64,000 bases of DNA, from positions 62,001-126,000 of the forward strand of contig CAIKAC010000013.1 in the NCBI GenBank assembly GCA_903825305.1, given 5' to 3'. The DNA is from an uncultured Actinomycetes bacterium (GTDB lineage: Bacteria > Actinomycetota > Acidimicrobiia > Acidimicrobiales > RAAP-2). The notes beneath the pieces are model-generated. The model was not told where the DNA came from. It searched no databases and saw only the letters and a program-made list of their open reading frames with translations. Shown here one piece after another: positions 52,634 to 61,193 of this stretch. Position 1 is the first letter of the stretch; the number at the start of each line of letters is the position of its first letter. The position numbers and the translations under genes are program-made.

Positions 52634-54048
52634 ATCAGGGCCCTGCCATTATGTGGTTCCGGCGCGATTTGCGCCTCGGCGACCATCCTGCACTCCATGA
52701 GGCAGTGCGTGTGGGCGCTGAAGCCGGTGTGCTTGGCGTCTTCGTGCTTGATGATGCGCTGCTAGCGCCATCGGGCAAGCCTCGCGCCGCGTTCTTAGCG
52801 GGATGTCTCGATGCGCTCAATGAAGCCATGGGTGGCCATCTCGTTATCTTGAAGGGCGATCCCAGCATTGTGATCCCTGACCTCGCACGAGGTATCAATG
52901 CCTCGGCTGTAGTGGTCAGTGCAGATTTTGGACCCTATGGTCAACAGCGAGACAGCGCTGTAGAAGCCATTCTCGCCTTGGATCGCATTCCCTTGGAGCG
53001 AGTGGGGTCGAGTTATGCCGTTGACCCGGGCACGGTGCTTTCCGATAAGGGGGCGCCGCTCAAAGTATTCACGGCCTTTCGTCGTCGATGGGAAATCATC
53101 GGTCCTCACGTGGTGCTCGATGCACCGGATGTGAGCTGGGTCGATTTCCCTTCCATGGCCACCACCAGCCAGATTGTCGATGATGCAGGACGCATGAGAC
53201 CTCAACGTTTTGACGGTCTTGATGATGGGGTGACCGTGGGTTCCTTTGAACCCGGAGAAGCCGCGGCACTCGCTCGCCTTGATGAGTTTGCGGGAGCCAA
53301 GGCTTCGTATTACCGCGACATGCGCGACATCATGGCCGAGCCGGGCACGTCCGGCCTAAGTCCATATTTGCGCTTCGGGTGCATTCATCCGAGGACGGCA
53401 CTTGCCCTCGTGAATGGCGATGACGAAGGCTCAACCACCTTCCGATCAGAAATTTGCTGGCGAGAGTTTTACGCTGACGTGCTCTTTCACGAACCCCAAA
53501 GCGCTCGTGAAACCCTGCAGCCTTCATTGGCTGATTTGCGCTGGGACGATGGCGAGATAGCGGAAGGTCGTTTCCAGGCCTGGGCGAGAGGTGAAACGGG
53601 AATTCCCCTCGTTGATGCCGGCATGCGACAATTGCTTGCCGAGGGCTGGATGCACAATCGCACGAGGATGATTTGCGCGAGCTTCCTCGTCAAGCATCTC
53701 CACATCGACTGGCGTTGGGGCGCTCGGTGGTTCATGGATCGTCTCATCGATGGTGATCTGGCGTCCAACAGCCATGGCTGGCAATGGACGGCGGGCACGG
53801 GCACTGACGCTGCTCCCTTCCACCGCATTTTCTCGCCCATCGCCCAAGCCGAACGCTTTGACGCCGCGGGAACCTACATCCGCCGCTACGTGAGCGAACT
53901 CGCAACCGTCGAGCCACCGCAGCTCTACGAACCAGGTGGCGGAAGCGGCTTGCTTCGTCCTGATGGCTACCCTGCACCCATCGTGGATTTGAAAGCAGAG
54001 CGTGAAGAGGCGCTGTCCCGTTTCGCGCACGCTCGCGGACGATCGTGA
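52630..54048 (+). CDS. phr: Deoxyribodipyrimidine photolyase
   Basis: A 472-residue cryptochrome/photolyase-family protein repairing cyclobutane pyrimidine dimers with light. The N-terminal antenna domain starts IMWFRRDLRLGDHPAL; the FAD domain has GLSPYLRFGCIHPR, ICWREFYADVL, GWMHNRTRMICASFLVKHL and the SNSHGWQWTAGTG segment. This is the class I CPD photolyase pattern. It is coupled to recO and hemW through four-base overlaps, an unusual repair/haem operon. Confidence 0.93.
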   Translation: MNQGPAIMWFRRDLRLGDHPALHEAVRVGAEAGVLGVFVLDDALLAPSGKPRAAFLAGCLDALNEAMGGHLVILKGDPSIVIPDLARGINASAVVVSADFGPYGQQRDSAVEAILALDRIPLERVGSSYAVDPGTVLSDKGAPLKVFTAFRRRWEIIGPHVVLDAPDVSWVDFPSMATTSQIVDDAGRMRPQRFDGLDDGVTVGSFEPGEAAALARLDEFAGAKASYYRDMRDIMAEPGTSGLSPYLRFGCIHPRTALALVNGDDEGSTTFRSEICWREFYADVLFHEPQSARETLQPSLADLRWDDGEIAEGRFQAWARGETGIPLVDAGMRQLLAEGWMHNRTRMICASFLVKHLHIDWRWGARWFMDRLIDGDLASNSHGWQWTAGTGTDAAPFHRIFSPIAQAERFDAAGTYIRRYVSELATVEPPQLYEPGGGSGLLRPDGYPAPIVDLKAEREEALSRFAHARGRS

Positions 54049-55121
54049 GCCACGACGCTGAGGCATACGGCGTCTACCTTCACGTTCCTTTTTGCCGGCA
54101 ACGCTGCGATTACTGCGCATTCGTGACGTACACGAATCGCGACCAAGACATCGACGCGTATGTGGATGGCGTTCTTCGAGAATTGGACGAACAGGATCGG
54201 CCAGCAACGTCGGTGTTCTTTGGCGGTGGTACGCCATCGATGCTCCCAGCCCACGTGATGGAGAGGTTGATTGCGGCCATTGCCGTGCATCCCGGGGCAG
54301 AGATCACGATGGAAGTCAATCCCGAAGATGTCACCGAGGACTATCTCCACGCTGTCCACGATGCAGGAATTACGCGAGTCAGCGTGGGCATTCAGTCAAC
54401 GGCTCCCCATGTGCTGAAAAGTCTTGGCCGCATTCACAGGGCCGAAGGCGCCAGAGAGCTCGCAGAGCTCATTGACGGGGTGGGGTTTTCTTCTTGGTCG
54501 ATGGACTTGATTCTTGGCACCGTGGGTGAGCGTGATGAAGACGTACGAGAAACCCTCGCTACGGTGCTCGATCACGACGCCGCACCACCGCATCTGTCGG
54601 CATATCTCTTGACGCCTGAGCGCGCTACGCCTCTTGGCAAAGATCCGCTTCGTCACCCTTCGGAAGAAACGCTTGCCGATCGCTACCTGCTCTTGAACCA
54701 AGAGCTAGAGCGAAGACATTACGGCTGGTATGAAATCTCCAACTTTTCTCGCGATGGCCACGAGTGTCGTCATAATCAGCTCTATTGGGCTCAAGGCGAT
54801 TACCTCGGCGTGGGGCCTGGCGCCCATGGCCATCTTCGAGGTCGGCGATCCTGGCGAATTGCCAATCTCGACACCTGGCTGGAGCGGAGTGCGCGCCACG
54901 AAGACACCGAAGCTGGTTGTGAAATCGTTGAAGAAGCATCGGCTCGCTTTGAGCGAGCGGCGTTGATGTTGCGCACTCGTGTTGGCGTGCCTGCGGCTTG
55001 GCTTGCCGATGCGGATGAGTTGAGCGAATTCGTTTCCATCACGGGGGACCGAGCGATTCTGACTCCCCAAGGACGCTTGATGGCCGACGAAATCGCTCGG
55101 CGACTTGAGCCGACCTCATAG
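54045..55121 (+). CDS. hemW: Radical SAM protein HemW (coproporphyrinogen dehydrogenase-like)
   Basis: A 358-residue radical SAM enzyme. The 4Fe-4S motif is FCRQRCDYCAF (Cys17, Cys21, Cys24, CX3CX2C), followed by FFGGGTPSML and SVGIQSTAPHVLKSLGR. HemW is a haem chaperone rather than the HemN dehydrogenase; the shortened form and CX3CX2C alone cannot exclude other activities. In many actinobacteria hemW lies beside lepA; here it is 12 kb away, behind phr. Confidence 0.92.
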   Translation: MSHDAEAYGVYLHVPFCRQRCDYCAFVTYTNRDQDIDAYVDGVLRELDEQDRPATSVFFGGGTPSMLPAHVMERLIAAIAVHPGAEITMEVNPEDVTEDYLHAVHDAGITRVSVGIQSTAPHVLKSLGRIHRAEGARELAELIDGVGFSSWSMDLILGTVGERDEDVRETLATVLDHDAAPPHLSAYLLTPERATPLGKDPLRHPSEETLADRYLLLNQELERRHYGWYEISNFSRDGHECRHNQLYWAQGDYLGVGPGAHGHLRGRRSWRIANLDTWLERSARHEDTEAGCEIVEEASARFERAALMLRTRVGVPAAWLADADELSEFVSITGDRAILTPQGRLMADEIARRLEPTS

Positions 55122-55149
55122 GGGCCCCAGCGCCCTCGTCGCTAGGCCC

Positions 55150-55155
55150 TAGGCT
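55150..55155 (+). promoter_or_regulatory. -10 box for a leaderless glyS transcript
   Basis: TAGGCT followed by eight bases and the ATG at 55164. No ribosome site is visible. Confidence 0.5.
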
Positions 55156-55163
55156 CTAGTGCC

Positions 55164-56489
55164 ATGAGTGAACCCACCGAATTCAATGATCCTGGCTTGA
55201 TGGACAAAATCGTGAGTCTGGCCAAGCGCCGCGGCTTTGTCTTTCCCTCTGCTGAGATCTACGGAGGTTTTCGCTCCACCTATGACTACGGCCCCTTGGG
55301 CGTGTTGATGCTGCGCAACGTCAAGAACGCGTGGTGGCGTTCCATGGTTCAATACCGAGACGACGTAGTCGGCCTTGACGCTGCCATTTTGTCGCCTCCC
55401 GCCGTCTGGGAAGCCTCTGGCCACCTTGGAAACTTCTCTGACCCCATGGTTGATTGTCGCTCCTGCAAAGAACGCCACCGGGCTGACCACATTGGCGATA
55501 CTTGCCCTAACTGTGGCTCGAAGGACCTAACGGAAGCGCGTGATTTCCAACTGATGTTCAAGACTCACGCGGGGCCGGTGGAAAACGATGGATCGGTGGC
55601 GTACCTACGGCCAGAAACGGCTCAGGGCATGTTCATCAATTTCCTCAACGTGCAAACCACGACTCGCAAAAAGCCACCCTTTGGTATCGCCCAAATTGGC
55701 AAGAGTTTCCGCAATGAGATCACGCCAGGAAACTTCGTATTTAGAACTCGCGAGTTCGAGCAGATGGAAATGGAATTCTTCGTGCCGCCCGAAGAGGCAA
55801 CGACCTGGTACGAATATTGGATCAAGGCTCGATACGAGTGGTACCTCGACCTCGGCATGCCCTCTGAGCGCTTGCGGCTTCGTCCGCACGACGCCGATGA
55901 GTTGAGTCACTATTCGGCAGGAACGACTGACGTTGAGTTCGCCTTCCCCTGGGGTTGGGGAGAACTCGAAGGCATTGCCAACCGAACGGATTACGACCTT
56001 AAGGCTCATGAAGCTGCGTCGGGGACGAAGCTGCAGTACTTCGATCAGGCGAACGACACCTGGTACACGCCCTATGTGATTGAACCAGCGGCAGGGGCGA
56101 CGCGGACCATGATGGCCTTCCTCATCGCTGCGTTCCAAGAAGACGAAATTGGTGGCGAAGCTCGCAGTGTGCTTCGCCTTGACTGGCGCTTGGCGCCGTA
56201 TCAAGTGGCCGTGTTGCCACTCTCGAAAAAAGACGAGTTAGAACCGACTGCTCGAGAAGTGCTGGCATCGTTGCAGCCGCATTTCCAATGCGACTACGAC
56301 GTGACGCAATCCATTGGTCGGCGCTATCGCCGACAAGATGAGGTGGGAACCCCGTGGTGCGTCACCATCGACTTTGACAGCCTCGAAGACCGGTGCGTCA
56401 CGGTTCGAGACCGCGACACCACGGAGCAAGTTCGCGTGCCGATTGATGGCCTGGTGGCTGAATTGATCAGCCGCACCAAGAAGGCCTAG
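55164..56489 (+). CDS. glyS: Glycyl-tRNA synthetase (alpha2 type)
   Basis: A 441-residue class II synthetase of the homodimeric kind used by actinobacteria. LAKRRGFVFPSAEIYGGFR, the zinc pairs CRSCKERH and CPNCGSKDL, motif 2 QIGKSFRNEITPGNFVFRTREFEQMEME and motif 3 near LRLDWRLAPYQVAVLPL define it, with a C-terminal anticodon-binding domain. It overlaps the end of the convergent ABC permease gene by four bases. Confidence 0.96.
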   Translation: MSEPTEFNDPGLMDKIVSLAKRRGFVFPSAEIYGGFRSTYDYGPLGVLMLRNVKNAWWRSMVQYRDDVVGLDAAILSPPAVWEASGHLGNFSDPMVDCRSCKERHRADHIGDTCPNCGSKDLTEARDFQLMFKTHAGPVENDGSVAYLRPETAQGMFINFLNVQTTTRKKPPFGIAQIGKSFRNEITPGNFVFRTREFEQMEMEFFVPPEEATTWYEYWIKARYEWYLDLGMPSERLRLRPHDADELSHYSAGTTDVEFAFPWGWGELEGIANRTDYDLKAHEAASGTKLQYFDQANDTWYTPYVIEPAAGATRTMMAFLIAAFQEDEIGGEARSVLRLDWRLAPYQVAVLPLSKKDELEPTAREVLASLQPHFQCDYDVTQSIGRRYRRQDEVGTPWCVTIDFDSLEDRCVTVRDRDTTEQVRVPIDGLVAELISRTKKA

Positions 56490-57292
56490 GCCATCTTGCG
56501 GTAGCGCTGGATTGCAAGCGGCGCTAGCACCACGACAAATCCAAGCGACCATGCAAGGGATTTCCAGATGATTCCGGGCATGGCGTAATGGCCACCGAGC
56601 ATCAAACTTCGAGCAGCGTTTACCGTAATGGTGACTGGCTGATTATTGGCAAAGGCTTGAAGCCATCCGGGCATGCTTTGAGTCGGCACGAAAGCTGATG
56701 ACGCAAAGGTCAAGGGGAACAGCAGCGGGAAACTCATGAGCTGTGCTGTTTCGGCATTAGCAGCGGTGAGGCCAATGATGGCAAATCCCCACATCAGGCC
56801 ATAGGCAAAGAACAGCATCAAGAGTGCAGCAAGAAGGTAGTTGGCAACGCCACCCGTTGGTCTAAATCCAACCGCAAAGCCAACTGCCGTCAACAAGCCA
56901 ATAACAAAAATATTGCGACACACATCGGCGGTCGTTCGACCACCCAACACCGCAGCGCGAGACATGGGCAGTGCTCGGAATCGCTCGAGCAAACCAGTTT
57001 GGAGGTCTTCGGCCAATCCAATGGCGGTTGAGATTGCTCCGAAGCACATGGTTTGGACGAAGATGCCGGGCATCAGGTAGTTGACGTAACTGCCGCCCGG
57101 GACAGGAATTGCACCGGCGAATACGTAGCGGAACAAGAGGACGAACATGATGGGCTGCAGGCTCGAGAAGAACAGTGCCTCTGGCGTCCTCATCAAGCGG
57201 ATCAGATTGCGCTTGGTAACCACCGCGATGTCGCTGATGGTCCACGTCAGGGCGTTTCCAGACTGCGTGGGGGGAAAGGCAATGTCGGTCAT
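56486..57292 (-). CDS. ABC-2 type exporter permease (DrrB-like)
   Basis: A 268-residue membrane protein with six predicted helices, for example FSSLQPIMFVLLFRYVFAG, ICLGAIS-type MCFGAISTAIGLAEDLQTG and PLLFPLTFASSAFVPTQSMP. The motif LQTGLLERFRALPMSR is characteristic of DrrB-like permeases of drug or lipid exporters. It overlaps the ATPase gene by four bases, forming an exporter pair. Substrate unknown. Confidence 0.92.
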   Translation of the reverse strand: MTDIAFPPTQSGNALTWTISDIAVVTKRNLIRLMRTPEALFFSSLQPIMFVLLFRYVFAGAIPVPGGSYVNYLMPGIFVQTMCFGAISTAIGLAEDLQTGLLERFRALPMSRAAVLGGRTTADVCRNIFVIGLLTAVGFAVGFRPTGGVANYLLAALLMLFFAYGLMWGFAIIGLTAANAETAQLMSFPLLFPLTFASSAFVPTQSMPGWLQAFANNQPVTITVNAARSLMLGGHYAMPGIIWKSLAWSLGFVVVLAPLAIQRYRKMA

Positions 57293-58299
57293 GATGACTC
57301 CTTGGCGCCGCGGCGACCTCTTGCAGTACTCGATTGGGTGACGGCTTCGGTGTCAACTTCAGTGGGCTTTCCCGTCAAAGCCAAGAACACGTCATCAAGG
57401 CTTGGCTCACGAAGGGTGAGGCCCACAACGGGGATGCTGCCCGCATCGAGGCGGCGCAGTACTTCTGCGGCCTTTGGCGGCCCCTCTTCAACGGTCAACT
57501 CCACGCTGTTGCCATCAAAGTGCGGGGCTTTGGGCGAAAGATCGGCAATGAGTTGTGAGGCTTCTCGTGCTTGTTCTGGAGAATCAGTGGTGATGGCAAG
57601 CACCGTTGCCCCCATGTCTGCTTTGAGCTCTGCGGGGGTGCCGTGGGCAATGACTTTGCCGTGGTCAATGACCACGATGTCTTCGGCCAAGCGGTCGGCT
57701 TCTTCGAGGTATTGGGTCGTGAGCAACACGGTGGTGCCACCGCGCACGAGACCCTCGATGACTTCCCACAAGCCTAGACGGCTTTGCGGGTCAAGACCGG
57801 TTGTGGGCTCATCAAGAAACAAAATCGGCGGGGATGAGACCAGCGCTGCAGCGAGGTCAAGGCGCCGGCGCATTCCGCCTGAATAGGTCTTCAAACTGCG
57901 GGACCCCGCATCGGAGAGGCCGAATTGTTCGAGGAGTTCTTCCGTGCGTTGCTTGACGAAGCCGTGGGGGAGGTGATTGAGCCTTCCGATCATCTCCAGG
58001 TTCTCAATGCCAGTGAGATTTTCATCCACCGTTGCAAACTGACCCGCAAGGCCGATAATGCGACGAACTTTGGCGGCGTCTTTCACCACGTCGAGCCCCA
58101 AGATGGTGGCGGTGCCAGCATCGGGGCGCAAGGTGGTGGTCAACGCTCGAACGGCAGTGGTCTTACCCGCTCCGTTTGGCCCCAAGAGCCCAACGACCTG
58201 GCCTCGACGAACCGTGAGATCAAATCCATCGAGCGCCTTGACTTGGCCTTTGCGGAAGGTCTTTTTGAGGCCGCGGGCCTCTACAGCGATATCAGTCAT
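57289..58299 (-). CDS. ABC exporter ATP-binding protein (DrrA-like)
   Basis: A 336-residue ATPase. Walker A GPNGAGKTTAVRAL, signature YSGGMRRRLDLAAAL and Walker B PILFLDEPTTGLDPQSR are intact, with a C-terminal DrrA-type extension (LRRLDAGSIPVVGLTLREPSLDDVF). It powers the adjacent permease. A TAACCT box lies seven bases before the ATG. Typical substrates of this class are anthracyclines or lipids; nothing here decides. Confidence 0.94.
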   Translation of the reverse strand: MTDIAVEARGLKKTFRKGQVKALDGFDLTVRRGQVVGLLGPNGAGKTTAVRALTTTLRPDAGTATILGLDVVKDAAKVRRIIGLAGQFATVDENLTGIENLEMIGRLNHLPHGFVKQRTEELLEQFGLSDAGSRSLKTYSGGMRRRLDLAAALVSSPPILFLDEPTTGLDPQSRLGLWEVIEGLVRGGTTVLLTTQYLEEADRLAEDIVVIDHGKVIAHGTPAELKADMGATVLAITTDSPEQAREASQLIADLSPKAPHFDGNSVELTVEEGPPKAAEVLRRLDAGSIPVVGLTLREPSLDDVFLALTGKPTEVDTEAVTQSSTARGRRGAKESS

Positions 58300-58306
58300 C
58301 GCTCTG

Positions 58307-58312
58307 AGGTTA
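58307..58312 (-). promoter_or_regulatory. -10 box for a leaderless ABC exporter transcript
   Basis: TAACCT on the minus strand, seven bases before the ATG at 58299, with no Shine-Dalgarno sequence. Confidence 0.5.
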
Positions 58313-58328
58313 GCGATATTGTCGCTTC

Positions 58329-59249
58329 TTAGCGGTACTTAACGCCCGATTGTTTGGATTTGGTCTTAATCGCTACGTTGATCTTCACGAGCTGCTCGAC
58401 GAAGAAGTAACACAGGCCGTCGGGGATAGCCCGGATTCCTGCACGGTTGAGCCACCAGTGGTCGTTGCGAATCTTGGCCAGCCGGCGTCGAGCGCGTTCT
58501 TCGAGCTTGGGCCGAGGCGGGCGAGAAAAAGACAAAGGTGGAGGAAAACTCTTTGTAGAAAGGTGGGCCGTCATCTCGGCGTTACCTAAGGTCACCCGGG
58601 TGCGGACACGAATCAAACCCGCAAGATTCTTTGATACTCGGGTGATCGACACTGCTTCTGGGACAATGATGCGTTCGGTGACGAGGAAGTGTTCGTCGAA
58701 GAAATAATCGCCAGCAATCAAATTGGGAAATCGATCGAAACGGGCGCGACCGGCTCGATTGGTGCCAAAGAATCCTTTCCCGGCAACTGAGTGCATGCCC
58801 CATGACTTATGACCTGGAAAGCGGTCGCGCATTCGGTAATAGGCCTTAACGGGCCAGGTTGATTGCGACCAGTCGAGCTCTACGCGCGGCGCCACGGCAA
58901 CGGCTTCCTCTCGGGTGGCGGTGGCGACCAAGAGGGCAATTTCTTCGGGACTCATCACCACATCGGCGTCACAGTAGAAACGTGGATAGATATCGCCAGC
59001 GAGATCGTCTCCTGTGTTGTAGCCCTCGAGTTGACTGGCCACGTCGGTTTCGTGCACGATGACCCCGGGGAATTGGCGCGCACGATCGGCGGTGGCATCA
59101 GAACAGCCATTGGCAACCACGATGACGCGATACTCCCCAGACGCAACCTGTGGCTGGAAGGCTGCCAAGAATGTGGCGATGCGATCCTCTTCGTTATGGG
59201 AGGGAACAATGAACGCAGCAATTTCTTGTCCGGTGCCGAGATGGTCCAT
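58329..59249 (-). CDS. GT2-family glycosyltransferase
   Basis: A 306-residue GT-A protein. AAFIVPSHNEEDRIATFLAA, VIVVANGCSDATADRA and YCDADVVMSPEEI give the GT2 core and metal site; GTNRAGRARFDRFP is family-specific. The C-terminal 60 residues are strongly basic (RPPRPKLEERARRRLAK), perhaps for membrane contact. It lies 29 bases upstream of the ABC ATPase gene on the same strand. Donor and acceptor unknown. Confidence 0.86.
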   Translation of the reverse strand: MDHLGTGQEIAAFIVPSHNEEDRIATFLAAFQPQVASGEYRVIVVANGCSDATADRARQFPGVIVHETDVASQLEGYNTGDDLAGDIYPRFYCDADVVMSPEEIALLVATATREEAVAVAPRVELDWSQSTWPVKAYYRMRDRFPGHKSWGMHSVAGKGFFGTNRAGRARFDRFPNLIAGDYFFDEHFLVTERIIVPEAVSITRVSKNLAGLIRVRTRVTLGNAEMTAHLSTKSFPPPLSFSRPPRPKLEERARRRLAKIRNDHWWLNRAGIRAIPDGLCYFFVEQLVKINVAIKTKSKQSGVKYR

Positions 59250-59258
59250 GGGACTCGA

Positions 59259-59264
59259 ACGCTA
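59259..59264 (-). promoter_or_regulatory. -10 box upstream of the GT2 gene
   Basis: TAGCGT on the minus strand, nine bases before the ATG at 59249. Confidence 0.4.
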
Positions 59265-59330
59265 ACACTCAGACCTAGCCATGAGGTGCTCCCATCGTCT
59301 TGAGGTGGAACACAGCCGTCAATCCTGCGG

Positions 59331-59336
59331 TACCCT
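59331..59336 (+). promoter_or_regulatory. -10 box for a leaderless dnaG transcript
   Basis: TACCCT followed by six bases and the dnaG ATG at 59343. Confidence 0.5.
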
Positions 59337-59342
59337 CCCTGC

Positions 59343-61193
59343 ATGGCTGTTCCTCCCGAAGAGATTGCTCAAGTACGGGCAGCTACCGACATTGTGGCGC
59401 TCATTGGCGAGCAAGTAGCTCTTAAAAAAGCGGGTCGCCGTTGGAGCGGTCTGTGTCCGTTTCACGGAGAGAAGAGCCCTTCGTTTTCGGTCAATGCCGA
59501 AGAGGGATTGTTTTACTGTTTCGGATGTCACAAGTCAGGCGATGCCATTACCTTCGTTCGCGAAACGCAAGGCCTTGATTTCATCGATGCGGTTCGTCTG
59601 CTTGCTGATCGAGCGGGCATTGTGCTGCACGAAGATGAAAAGGCGACCGGCGCCTCGAAAGATCGAGCGCAGCTGCTCAGCGCCATGGAGCAAGCAGTCG
59701 AGTTCTATCACCAGAGGCTCTTGTCGTCCCCCGATGCTGGCCGTGCGCGCGATTACTTGCGTAGCCGCGGGTATGACGGCGATACGGTTCGGACGTTCAA
59801 ACTCGGGTGGGCGCCAGATGATTGGGATCAGTTGGCCAAACACCTCAAGGCTAGCGATCACATCTTGGAAAAAACGGGACTCGGCTTTGTCAACCGACGC
59901 GGTCGACAACAAGATTTCCTACGAGCTCGTGTCGTCTTTCCCATTTTCGACCCGGGCGGCCGAGCCATTGCCGTTGGCGGCCGAATCTTGCCACCAGTTC
60001 CTGGGGCCCCATTGCCGGATCGTCCAGAACCTAAATACAAAAACTCTCCCGAGACGCCGATTTATTCCAAGCGGCGAACGCTCTATGGCTTGAATTGGGC
60101 CAAGAAGGCCATTGTGGAGAGCTCGGAAATCATCGTCTGTGAGGGCTACACGGACGTCATTGCCTTTTTTGAGGCGGACCTTCCGCGGGCGGTCGCCACC
60201 TGTGGCACCGCGCTGGCCGAAGAACACTTTGCCGTGATGCGTAATTTCGCCAAACGGATTGTCTTGGCCTATGACGCAGATGCCGCTGGGCAGAACGCCA
60301 CGAGTCGGGTCTATGAGTGGGAGCGAAAGCACGAGATTGACGTAGCGGTTTGTCAACTCCCCACAGGTACAGACCCAGCTGACTTGGCCAGGAAAGACCC
60401 CGAAGCACTGCGTCAAGCCATTGATGAGGCGAAACCATTCCTGCGTTTTCGGGTGGATCGCGTGTTGAGCCAAGGAACAATGACCACCGCCGAGGGACGA
60501 GCGCGTGCTGCAGAACAGGCCATCGCGGTGATCGCTGAGCACCCTGATGAACTCGTGCGCGACCAATACTTGATTGACGTCGCTGATCACTGCCGCTTAG
60601 ACGTTGCCATGCTTCGTGATCGCTTAGCTAAGCATCGTTCCGGCGAACGAGTCGTGGTGGCTCATGAGAGAGCCATTGCAAATGAACCCAGTAGTTCAGA
60701 CGACGAGCCTGAACACGGTGTCATCGAGGATCCTCGAGACCGCCCCGGCCTTGAGGCCTTGCGCCTCGCAGTGCATCGACCAGATCTCGCCTCGGGTCGA
60801 CTCGAAGCATTCTTGTTTGTCAACGACGACCAGCACAAGGCTGCTGAAGCGCTGCTCAGTCATGCAACGGTCGCAGATGCCATAGAGGCAGCCCCACCCC
60901 CTGCTGCAGCCTTGCTGCGCCGGGTCACGGTTGAAGAACCCACGATTGACGAAGACGTTGCTGACCCGGTAGGGCCGGTCATTGCACAGCTGTTGCGAGT
61001 CTTGGTGCGCCAACGCGTAGCCGAACTCCAGTTGGCGCTTCGGCGAGGCGAAGGCGATCTCGCGAGTAGCGCCAAGACTATTGCTGAGTTGCAACTCGCG
61101 GTTGAAGATCTTGGTCAAGAAGAAACCGGCATAGAAGCAGAAGCATGGTTGCTTGAGTGGTTCGCTCACGATCTTGAGGCAAGCAGTGAGTGA
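59343..61193 (+). CDS. dnaG: DNA primase
   Basis: A 616-residue primase making RNA primers at the replication fork. The zinc-binding domain has CPFH (38-41) and CFGCHKSGD (59-66); the catalytic core includes RARVVFPIFDPGGRAIAVGGR and the TOPRIM site VCEGYTDVIAFFEADLPRAV with AYDADAAGQ. The C-terminal DnaB-binding helices end near WLLEWFAHDLEAS. It overlaps the sigma factor gene by eight bases, an arrangement found in the macromolecular synthesis operon. Confidence 0.96.
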   Translation: MAVPPEEIAQVRAATDIVALIGEQVALKKAGRRWSGLCPFHGEKSPSFSVNAEEGLFYCFGCHKSGDAITFVRETQGLDFIDAVRLLADRAGIVLHEDEKATGASKDRAQLLSAMEQAVEFYHQRLLSSPDAGRARDYLRSRGYDGDTVRTFKLGWAPDDWDQLAKHLKASDHILEKTGLGFVNRRGRQQDFLRARVVFPIFDPGGRAIAVGGRILPPVPGAPLPDRPEPKYKNSPETPIYSKRRTLYGLNWAKKAIVESSEIIVCEGYTDVIAFFEADLPRAVATCGTALAEEHFAVMRNFAKRIVLAYDADAAGQNATSRVYEWERKHEIDVAVCQLPTGTDPADLARKDPEALRQAIDEAKPFLRFRVDRVLSQGTMTTAEGRARAAEQAIAVIAEHPDELVRDQYLIDVADHCRLDVAMLRDRLAKHRSGERVVVAHERAIANEPSSSDDEPEHGVIEDPRDRPGLEALRLAVHRPDLASGRLEAFLFVNDDQHKAAEALLSHATVADAIEAAPPPAAALLRRVTVEEPTIDEDVADPVGPVIAQLLRVLVRQRVAELQLALRRGEGDLASSAKTIAELQLAVEDLGQEETGIEAEAWLLEWFAHDLEASSE

